Source: Bacteroidales bacterium UBA5326 (GTDB taxonomy: Bacteria; Bacteroidota; Bacteroidia; Bacteroidales; UBA932). From it: a stretch of 64,000 nucleotides of DNA. Below are positions 34,438 to 40,924 of the stretch, piece by piece; the stretch's first letter is position 1; each line of letters starts with the position of its first letter. The notes beneath the pieces were generated by a model. It ran no database searches, was not told the origin of the DNA, and saw nothing but the letters and a program-made list of their open reading frames with translations. A program made the position numbers and the translations under genes. Location: assembly GCA_002408205.1 (NCBI GenBank), contig DHQY01000013.1:82007-146006 (forward strand), written 5' to 3'.

Positions 34438-35535
34438 TTACTTGTACTGCTGCAACACCCAATCATGGATTGCCAGAGGCTCCTCATTCCCAAGGAATAA
34501 GAAGGACAATGGCTTGATAATATCGTGACCTGCTTCACTGTTTGTAAAATACACCAGTATCCGTCCGGGAGTTGAGTTGCTTTTTGGAACGATCAGAAAA
34601 AGTGATTTGAAACGACCGTTGTCTCCCCAATGGAATACAACCTCTCCAAGCGTCCCGTGTTTTTCAATTCCCAGGCCGAGCCCCCAGAACACATGCCGGT
34701 CGCAGTCCCTGGGATGACCTGGATACCGCACGGCATTCACCCGGGGAAAGAACATGGCATCTCTGCTTTGACGGCTAAGTCCGGCTCCTTCGTTCAAAGC
34801 AATAAGAAATTTCATGTAATCTCCGGCCGTTGTCCTGAGTGTATAGGCAGCATTTGCCCTCGGGAAACTTCCCGGTCCCCTGTTTTCACCCTCTCTGGTA
34901 TAACCGTCAGCCGCCAGGGTATCGTATTTGCATAACCATTCATAGGACGAGGCGTGCATCCCCAAAGGAATAAAAACCTCTTCCCTGGCGATCTCTTCCA
35001 GCCCTTTCCCTTTTATACTTTCCACCGCACGCTGAAGAAAAGCAAATGCCTCACCCGAATAGCTGAAAGCGGAATCCGGCCTGAACAAAAAAGATATTGG
35101 AGCGTCAGGCCAGTCGGAAGAGCCCGGAGAGGCCGCCCAATTGGGAAGACCGCTTGTCTGACTGAGCACTATCCTGGCTGTTAATCTGCCGGCAAGTTCC
35201 CTGTCGGTAAACCTGTTTGCCTGCGTGTAACAAATAAGCGGTGTGTCCGGATCTATTTCGCCCCGGTCAGCCATTTTCATGATTATATATGCCATCACGG
35301 GTTTACTGAGCGATGCTGCCTGAAAAACAGTGAAACAGTCTGCGCGGGGACAGATCTCAGGTACCGTTGAAACCTCAAACACAGTCAGGCTGTCGCCTTC
35401 ACGGTATGCAACCTGTAAGAGCGGAATGCCCGCCTCTGCCGCTATTCGGTACGTCTCGTCACGAAATGTCAGTGAAGGTGAGAAAAACAAGACAGTCCAC
35501 ACCGGCAATATAATATATTTCAAGATAGAAACCAT
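34438..35535 (-). CDS. serine hydrolase, beta-lactamase/class C (esterase) family, exported
   Basis: This 365-aa protein has a hydrophobic N-terminus (YIILPVWTVLFFSPS). Active-site motifs of class C enzymes are present: AASLSKPVMAY (SxxK), FSYSGEAFAF (Tyr motif) and VFHWGDNGRFKS as the third motif. Family members include D-aminopeptidases, esterases and PBP-like proteins; true beta-lactamase activity is unlikely. It lies between a small unknown gene and the hybrid kinase on one strand with short gaps. Confidence 0.82.
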   Translation of the reverse strand: MVSILKYIILPVWTVLFFSPSLTFRDETYRIAAEAGIPLLQVAYREGDSLTVFEVSTVPEICPRADCFTVFQAASLSKPVMAYIIMKMADRGEIDPDTPLICYTQANRFTDRELAGRLTARIVLSQTSGLPNWAASPGSSDWPDAPISFLFRPDSAFSYSGEAFAFLQRAVESIKGKGLEEIAREEVFIPLGMHASSYEWLCKYDTLAADGYTREGENRGPGSFPRANAAYTLRTTAGDYMKFLIALNEGAGLSRQSRDAMFFPRVNAVRYPGHPRDCDRHVFWGLGLGIEKHGTLGEVVFHWGDNGRFKSLFLIVPKSNSTPGRILVYFTNSEAGHDIIKPLSFLFLGNEEPLAIHDWVLQQYK

Positions 35536-35550
35536 AATCGTTTTTATAAC

Positions 35551-35943
35551 TTACCGTGGCTCCTTTATCCGGGATTGTAACGTCGCTATGCGGTTCTCTC
35601 GTTCAAATGAATAGGTTTTGTCCTTCATACGGCAATATTCCAGGAGCCATAATGCCTTATCTGTAAAACCAAGTTTTTCAAGAATCAGGGAAAAATCTTC
35701 TATGTTCTTCAGATTGAATCCTTCCTGTGATTCCAGGTATCTGATTGCATCCTGTCTGTCCATCTGAATAAAGCCTGCCAGATGGAAATCTGCCAGATCC
35801 TGTAAATCCATGGCGGTTTCTTCCAGCTGTTTGTTATCCTGCACAGAAGCATTTCCCGATTTGCTAAATAATCTGGAAATGATCTTTTGCAAGATCATTC
35901 CAATCTTTTCTATTTCACGTAAAATATAGTCCCTTTGTTCCAT
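35551..35943 (-). CDS. small hypothetical protein (DUF6483-like)
   Basis: This 130-aa protein is predicted all-helical and charged, with no signal peptide. It begins MEQRDYILREIEKIGMILQK, which resembles short DUF6483-type proteins, but that assignment is tentative. The C-terminal half (FSLILEKLGFTDKALWLLEY) could form a TPR-like helix pair. It sits 3 bp downstream of the VOC gene and 15 bp upstream of a serine hydrolase, so all three are likely co-transcribed. Confidence 0.6.
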   Translation of the reverse strand: MEQRDYILREIEKIGMILQKIISRLFSKSGNASVQDNKQLEETAMDLQDLADFHLAGFIQMDRQDAIRYLESQEGFNLKNIEDFSLILEKLGFTDKALWLLEYCRMKDKTYSFERENRIATLQSRIKEPR

Positions 35944-35946
35944 TAA

Positions 35947-36432
35947 TCACTCATTGTTGGCTTTGCTAAAAGATTCAACCGCTCCTTTTATAAAATCTGC
36001 CGGTAGTCCGGTGGCCACGGCAATTTCTTCTGCTGTCATACCTTCTTTAGATAGTCTGTAAGACAGGTATTCCATTGACTCACCCACTTCAACAATATGT
36101 TCATCGGGATCATAAAATCTCACTACGCGCTGTCTCCAGGGTTGTTCCCTCATTTGATGAACAAAAATCACCTGGTTTTCCAGGAGTTTGGCCACAAAAC
36201 TTTCCAGATCATCAAACTCGAAATACAGTTCAAAATCGTTGCCGCCAGGCCGGATCTCCTTGTTACCAATCAGTTCTTTATAGTGGGATCTCAAATGAAT
36301 GGCAAAACCACCGGCAAAGGACACATTCTGTCCAAAGTCAAATGCGACTTTCTGATTGAGTACATTCTCATAAAATATGCGGGAACGCTTAATATCAGTA
36401 ACAGTGATCAAAGGGCAAATAAATTTCATCAT
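35947..36432 (-). CDS. VOC-family (glyoxalase/bleomycin-resistance-like) protein
   Basis: This 161-aa protein has two beta-alpha-beta-beta-beta modules (FICPLITVTDIKRSRIFYEN and DFELYFEFDDLESFVAKL). The terminal RFYDPDEHIVEVGE is typical of VOC enzymes. A helical C-terminal tail (EEIAVATGLPADFIKGAVES) extends beyond the fold. The start ATG overlaps the stop of a degraded acyltransferase fragment. The substrate is unknown. Confidence 0.82.
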   Translation of the reverse strand: MMKFICPLITVTDIKRSRIFYENVLNQKVAFDFGQNVSFAGGFAIHLRSHYKELIGNKEIRPGGNDFELYFEFDDLESFVAKLLENQVIFVHQMREQPWRQRVVRFYDPDEHIVEVGESMEYLSYRLSKEGMTAEEIAVATGLPADFIKGAVESFSKANNE

Positions 36433-36600
36433 ATATACAGTCTGAACAACTTAATCTTCCTGAGCAATATACCCGTAAGCCAACTGAGGGCAAAAGAGAG
36501 TATAAATGTAATCATAAACTTCAGAAAAGCCGGCATGTTGAACTTCAGTAAAACAAATTGTGTCCAGACTACAAAAATATAATGAACAAGATAGATAAAC
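36429..36600 (-). pseudogene. C-terminal stump of an acyltransferase-3-type membrane protein
   Basis: About 55 codons on the minus strand read GGFIYLVHYIFVVWTQFVLL ... MITFILSFALSWLTGILLRK before a TGA that overlaps the next ATG. Two helices with this spacing and the LVHY motif match the last helices of acyltransferase family 3 proteins. No upstream coding sequence for the rest of the protein remains, so this is the remnant of a deletion. It still shares a stop/start overlap with the VOC gene, suggesting it once led this operon. Confidence 0.6.
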
Positions 36601-36659
36601 CCGCCCCTTTTTTGTTCAGGCTTCTGAGATGTGTAGAACGAATTTGGATCTGGCCGGAA

Positions 36660-36812
36660 TTATCCATAAAGGTCAGTTTTGTCATTATATTTTTCTAACG
36701 TTCTTTTGAGTAATTGCCGAATTTCACAAACGAGCCATTCCGGCTCAATAACCTTCACTGTATCTCCGTGCCTGAGGATTTCCTGCTTAACCACAAAACA
36801 TGACACAAGCTA
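36660..36812 (-). pseudogene. C-terminal stump of a WYL-domain transcriptional regulator
   Basis: A minus-strand frame reads KQEILRHGDTVKVIEPEWLV followed by CEIRQLLKRTLEKYNDKTDL and a stop. This matches the end of WYL-domain regulators of the YafY/DeoR type. The frame is cut off where family A repeat A2 begins (36806), so repeat insertion or a deletion at the repeat removed the rest. Confidence 0.6.
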
Positions 36813-36885
36813 TTCAGATATGGGAAACCTCGCGCCCGCGGAGGGAAGGACCAATTTGCGCCGCAAACAGAGAGACGTTTTCATT
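36806..36885 (+). repeat. Family A structured repeat, copy A2 (partial)
   Basis: It starts CAAGCTATTCAG and carries GGGAAAC and the GC-rich arm CCTCGCGCCCGCGGAGG. The inner hairpin differs (TTTGCG / CGCAAA), and the right outer arm is lost, replaced by the start of tandem repeat D. It truncates the WYL regulator stump. Confidence 0.7.
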
Positions 36886-37101
36886 AGGTTTCCGGCGGCA
36901 TGACCGTCAAGGGTCAAACATGGGAAAACGTCAAGCGTCTATTATTCAGCTATATACAAGAAGTCGGCATTTGACCCTTGCTTTAGCCATCACGTATTCA
37001 TTGGGTTTCCGGCGAGCATAGTGTCAATGGTCAAACTCAGAAAAACGTCAATCGTCTATTATTCAGCTACATACAAGAAGCCGACATTTGACCCCTGCTT
37101 T
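36881..37101 (+). repeat. Tandem repeat D, two copies of about 117 bp
   Basis: Copy 1 is at 36881-36997 and copy 2 at 36998-37101. Both begin TCATT(A/G)GGTTTCCGGCG and share CGTCTATTATTCAGCTA and CATACAAGAAG-type stretches, with scattered differences. Within each copy GGTCAAA near the left pairs with TTTGACC near the right, so each unit can fold back. No coding role is visible. Confidence 0.75.
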
Positions 37102-37160
37102 GTATTGGAGCAGAAGAAAGTCCCAGGTCGCGTCTGGCTGCACCACTGCATAGAACGCCA

Positions 37161-37252
37161 CAAGCTATTCAGAAAAGGGAAACCTCGCGCCCGCGGAGGG
37201 AAGGACCCATTGGCTGCGCCAATGGGAGGCGTTTCCCATTCTGAATAGCCTG
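37161..37252 (+). repeat. Family A structured repeat, copy A3
   Basis: A complete copy in the orientation opposite to A1: CAAGCTATTCAG, GGGAAAC, GC-rich arm CCTCGCGCCCGCGGAGG, inner hairpin CCCATTGGC-TGC-GCCAATGGG, GTTTCCC and CTGAATAGCCTG. Shared flanks with A1 extend the similarity to about 165 bp. It lies about 75 bp from the end of the epimerase gene. Confidence 0.85.
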
Positions 37253-37327
37253 TAGGAAGTTCTTGACCAGATGGGCGGAGGGATTGTGACAGACAAGTGT
37301 GCAGACCTCCGGAAACCCCCGCTGACC

Positions 37328-38293
37328 TTACCCAACCGCTATTATATCATCCAGCACCTGATCCAATGGTGTGAAATCCATGCCTAAATTCTTTTTTGCC
37401 TTGTCGTTAGAATAAAAATTCTTTACGGTTAATATTTTGGTATTCACAGAGGAGAAATCCACGGGGATTTTCAAAAACCGGCACAGATCGCCTACCCGGC
37501 CGGCAAAACGCAATATCAGATTGGGAATGAGAATCAATACGGTTTTTTGGCGATTATGTTCTGCAACCTTCTTGAAAAATTCCCTGTAGGTAAGATTTTC
37601 ATTAGCAATAAGAAATTTCTGGCCGCTCTCTTTCAAATCAAAAGCTTTAATTATTGCCCGGGCAACGTCCCCGACGTACACAAAGTTTTTGCCGCCGCCC
37701 GGATAGAATACCACCCGTTTGTCAAGCGCCATATGAAGCAATTTTGCCGAGCCGTTTTTTTTGGAAAAAGGGCCCATCATAAACGTCGGACTTAGGGTGG
37801 TAACATTCAGTTCGGAAGAGGCCTTGTCCACAATATCCTGAGCCAGTTTTTTGCTCACGGCATAAAACGACATAGTAAAGGGGCTTCTCATGGGCAGCTC
37901 CTCGTTCCCGGGATCTGATATACTGCCGTAGCCATATGTATTTGCCGTACCGATATAAACCAGTTTTTCTACGTTGTTTTTTATGCAGGCTTCAATTATG
38001 TTCCGGGTGCCTGTTACGTTTGCGTCACTATAATCTTCCATACTCAGCAAGTTCTGCGATGTATTGGCCGCCACATGCACTACATACCGGCACCCGCATA
38101 TGCCCATATTGAGCTTATCTTTTGAAAGCAAGTCCCCTTCCAGAAGATGGAGATTTTTAAGTTCCGGATTAACAAAGCTCCCTTTTCTGCGCACCAGGGC
38201 AACAACCCCGAAGCCTTTCCCGAGGAGCATAAGAACCAGGTTTGTACCTAATAAGCCGTTAGCTCCGGTAACAAAAACTTTATCCATAGTCAT
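37328..38293 (-). CDS. NAD(P)-dependent epimerase/dehydratase (extended SDR)
   Basis: This 321-aa protein has the Rossmann start VFVTGANGLLGTNLV (GxxGxxG) and the active-site YxxxK in FYAVSKKLAQDIV. It resembles dihydroflavonol-4-reductase and 3-beta-HSD-like extended SDRs. The true substrate is unknown. It lies 3 bp downstream of a classical SDR gene, so both are likely made together, perhaps acting in sequence on one carbonyl or sugar substrate. Confidence 0.85.
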   Translation of the reverse strand: MTMDKVFVTGANGLLGTNLVLMLLGKGFGVVALVRRKGSFVNPELKNLHLLEGDLLSKDKLNMGICGCRYVVHVAANTSQNLLSMEDYSDANVTGTRNIIEACIKNNVEKLVYIGTANTYGYGSISDPGNEELPMRSPFTMSFYAVSKKLAQDIVDKASSELNVTTLSPTFMMGPFSKKNGSAKLLHMALDKRVVFYPGGGKNFVYVGDVARAIIKAFDLKESGQKFLIANENLTYREFFKKVAEHNRQKTVLILIPNLILRFAGRVGDLCRFLKIPVDFSSVNTKILTVKNFYSNDKAKKNLGMDFTPLDQVLDDIIAVG

Positions 38294-38296
38294 TTG

Positions 38297-39085
38297 TTAC
38301 ATAAGCTCTCTTCTAACGGCTCTGGAAAGCAATGGCAATCTTATCCAGATAGGAAGAACCTTCAGGACAAGCCAGTTGAATCCGTTTAGCATAATAAGTG
38401 TATCGCGCTTAAAAAGTTGTCTTACGGATATCTCTGCCACTTTTTCCGGCGAAAGCAAACCCAGCTTCCCCCAAAAACCCTGCTTGTCAATTCGGGCGGT
38501 AATTTCCGGGTTGGTCCTCATGGGTCCCGGATTTACCACGCTAATGAAAACGTTGGTCTTTTTGTATTCTTCGTATAATCCCCGTGTAAACGAATGAACA
38601 AAGGCTTTTGAAGCGGGATAAACTGTTTTAAATGCTATAGGACTGAAAGCCGCCATACTCGATACATTCAGCACATACGCTTTTTCCTGCATTTTCAAAT
38701 TGGAAAACAATTGCCTGGTCATTACGGTTGTTGCCATAACGTTCAATTGAATAATGGTATTTATATAGTTTACGTCCGCCAGGTCAAAACGGCGCGTTCC
38801 TCCAACACCGGCATTATTAATCAAAACTGACACAGAGTACTTTACGTTGATATTACTCGTAACGTTAATAATATTTTCAATTTTGGTCAGGTCAGTTTCG
38901 TAATAGACCGAGTCGTTTTTGTAGCGGTTTTTTATTTCATTACAAATAACATCCAGACCCCGGCCGGGCAAGTCAATCAGAATGGTGCCGAAACCCTTGC
39001 TGGCCAGTTCAAAAGCAAATGCTTTGCCCAGACCTCCGGCACCACCAGTAACAATTGAATACGTTATATTTCGGATTGTTTCCAT
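38297..39085 (-). CDS. short-chain dehydrogenase/reductase (classical SDR)
   Basis: This 262-aa protein has the cofactor motif IVTGGAGGLGKAFA, the NNAG element VLINNAGVGG and catalytic Ser plus YxxxK in NVSSMAAFSPIAF and YPASKAFVHSF. It is similar to the DltE/YqjQ-like group of SDRs. A hydrophobic C-terminal stretch (MLNGFNWLVLKVLPIWIRLP) could associate with membrane. Its partner in the operon is the extended SDR. Confidence 0.88.
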   Translation of the reverse strand: METIRNITYSIVTGGAGGLGKAFAFELASKGFGTILIDLPGRGLDVICNEIKNRYKNDSVYYETDLTKIENIINVTSNINVKYSVSVLINNAGVGGTRRFDLADVNYINTIIQLNVMATTVMTRQLFSNLKMQEKAYVLNVSSMAAFSPIAFKTVYPASKAFVHSFTRGLYEEYKKTNVFISVVNPGPMRTNPEITARIDKQGFWGKLGLLSPEKVAEISVRQLFKRDTLIMLNGFNWLVLKVLPIWIRLPLLSRAVRRELM

Positions 39086-39105
39086 CGGGAATATTTTCCC
39101 AAATA

Positions 39106-39405
39106 TTATGCGTTTTTCTTTAACCTGGAAACACGCTCCCTGAGGTTTATGACATGTTCTTCATCGGTGCAGTTCGGGTCTTTCATCCCTTTAAACAATT
39201 CACAGGGAAGTTCTGCACATTGGCCGCAACCGGCATATTTCCTATCCATAACAGAACACTTGTATAGCGGGCAGACTCCGCCGGGGACATGTTCTTTTGC
39301 CCAAAAAGGCGCACCCAGAACCAGGTAACAACCCTGGCATTCATTGCCGAAAAAGTTACATTCATTGCATATTAATCCGCAGGCAGACAGTAATTGATTA
39401 TCCAT
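39106..39405 (-). CDS. DUF3795 cysteine-rich small protein
   Basis: This 99-aa protein has cysteine clusters CGLICNECNFFGNECQGC, CPLYKC and CGQCAELPC, which fit DUF3795 and suggest metal (zinc or Fe-S) binding. The function of the family is unknown. It is first in the operon with the two SDR genes. A TAACTTTG sequence at 39431-39438 on the minus strand could be its -7 box, although no good -33 partner is visible. Confidence 0.8.
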   Translation of the reverse strand: MDNQLLSACGLICNECNFFGNECQGCYLVLGAPFWAKEHVPGGVCPLYKCSVMDRKYAGCGQCAELPCELFKGMKDPNCTDEEHVINLRERVSRLKKNA

Positions 39406-39495
39406 AATAGTTTCTTTTAAGTATATAGTCCAAAGTTATATAATTTCACGGTAAGGTAAATAATTACTACTTTCGACAAATAAAAAACCATTAAT

Positions 39496-39834
39496 ATGAT
39501 AATTACAGACTGGAAAAAACAAGAAATCAAAGATACACCGCATAAGGTGGATGTCCGTTTGCTGTATGAGAAGAGCGATGCCCAGGTTATGCACATTAAC
39601 CTGCAACCGGGAGAGGCGCTTAAGCCGCACATAACACCTGTGGATGTGTTCTTTTTTGTGCTTGAAGGGTGTCCGACCATACAGGTAGGCAGCGAAGAAC
39701 AGAAAGTGAAAGCCAATATGCTGGTAGAAAGTCCTAAAGACATAGTGCATTGCCTTTATAACCACAGCGACAAACCGGCACGTATCCTGGTTGTTAAAAC
39801 GCCTAAACCCGTAACTAACGCCCGGCTGCTGTAA
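39496..39834 (+). CDS. small cytoplasmic cupin protein
   Basis: This 112-aa single-domain cupin has the first motif LQPGEALKPHITPVDVFFFV and the second SPKDIVHCLYNHSDKPARIL. It has no signal peptide. Genes of this type are widespread in anaerobes and often unassigned. It converges with the HD phosphohydrolase gene with a 3-bp gap. A TACTTTCG sequence 20 bp upstream of the ATG is a possible imperfect -7 box. Confidence 0.8.
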   Translation: MIITDWKKQEIKDTPHKVDVRLLYEKSDAQVMHINLQPGEALKPHITPVDVFFFVLEGCPTIQVGSEEQKVKANMLVESPKDIVHCLYNHSDKPARILVVKTPKPVTNARLL

Positions 39835-39837
39835 GAA

Positions 39838-40491
39838 TTATACATTTCCCTGCCATTCTTCCTGAAATTCAACAAGGAACTGCTCCATGTATTTATGTCT
39901 GTGCTCCGCCATGGACCTTCCGGTTTGTGTATTCATCATATCTTTGAGCAAGAGTAGTTTTTCGTAAAAATGATTGACAGTGGGAGACGTACTGTTTATG
40001 TATTCCTCCTTTGTCCTGTGAACTACCGGCATGATATGAGGGTTGAACAGTTCCCTCCCTTTGTATCCCCCGTAATTGAATGCCCGGGCAATCCCTATGG
40101 CACCCATTGCATCCAACCGGTCTGCATCCTGGACAACAGCCAGCTCGGTGGATCTGAATGCCTGCGTGTGGCTGACACCTTTGAAAGAAATGTTCGCTAC
40201 GATTTTTTCTACGTGCGCTATAACCTCTTCTTCAACCCCGAGTGAAGCAAGGAACTCCCTCGCCTTTCGGGGCCCAACGGTTTCATCGCCTCCGTTAAAT
40301 TTTGGGTCCGCAATATCGTGAAGCAACGAGCCAAGTCCAACAATAAAAAGATCTGCCGGTTCACTCCGGGCTATCTGTATTGCTAACTGCCACACCCTAA
40401 AGATATGCCACCAGTCATGCCCGCCTTCTGCCCCGGATAAGGTGTCTTTGACAAAACGCACAGTATGTTGAAGAACAGCATTTCGCTCCAT
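39838..40491 (-). CDS. HD-domain metal-dependent phosphohydrolase
   Basis: ATG 40491 (MERNAVLQHTVRFVKDTLSG) is used because it lies 1 bp after the upstream stop; a longer frame would run back into the neighbour. The 217-aa protein shows the HD-domain ligands GHDWWHIFRVWQLA, GSLLHDIADPKF and VVQDADRLDAMGAIG. It belongs to the YedJ/YpgQ-type nucleotide or phosphate hydrolases. The substrate is unknown. Confidence 0.88.
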   Translation of the reverse strand: MERNAVLQHTVRFVKDTLSGAEGGHDWWHIFRVWQLAIQIARSEPADLFIVGLGSLLHDIADPKFNGGDETVGPRKAREFLASLGVEEEVIAHVEKIVANISFKGVSHTQAFRSTELAVVQDADRLDAMGAIGIARAFNYGGYKGRELFNPHIMPVVHRTKEEYINSTSPTVNHFYEKLLLLKDMMNTQTGRSMAEHRHKYMEQFLVEFQEEWQGNV

Positions 40492-40492
40492 A

Positions 40493-40879
40493 TCAGATCC
40501 ACTTTTCAAATGTTCGTTCTTCTGCTGATATTTCCCTGATTGTTCCGGGTAACCCTGAAATATTAAAATATCTGACCGGTTTCCCGGTTTTTGAAAACAT
40601 TTGTATTTCGGCCAGGACCCCATCGCTGATCTCCCCATACACCCACAGTTCGTCGCATCTGTACAGGAGGTTGTTGTTCCCGTTCCTTACCAGGTCTCTG
40701 TCAACCAGTTCATACAGAAAATAACCGAACAGATTAAATGGATTCACGGGGACTACTCCCTGCTGGAATGCATGTTGGCAAATCAACATTCTCTGATGAA
40801 AATTTTTGCAGGACTGAGCCGTGAAAACCACTTTCTTTTCCTGCTGCAGGCTTAAGGCAATGTGTTTTGATTCTTTCAT
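40493..40879 (-). CDS. DUF7768-like protein (nucleoside 2-deoxyribosyltransferase-related)
   Basis: This 128-aa protein carries VPVNPFNLFGYFLYELVDRD and RCDELWVYGEISDGVLAEIQ, a pattern close to DUF7768 proteins. These resemble nucleoside 2-deoxyribosyltransferase or TIR-like Rossmann folds. The DUF label is from memory. Close linkage to the HD phosphohydrolase (1-bp gap) suggests joint nucleotide-related work, but this is inference. Confidence 0.6.
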   Translation of the reverse strand: MKESKHIALSLQQEKKVVFTAQSCKNFHQRMLICQHAFQQGVVPVNPFNLFGYFLYELVDRDLVRNGNNNLLYRCDELWVYGEISDGVLAEIQMFSKTGKPVRYFNISGLPGTIREISAEERTFEKWI

Positions 40880-40924
40880 TCTTCTTGGTGATAAAAATTG
40901 TGTGATATCAAGTTAAGGGAAAAC

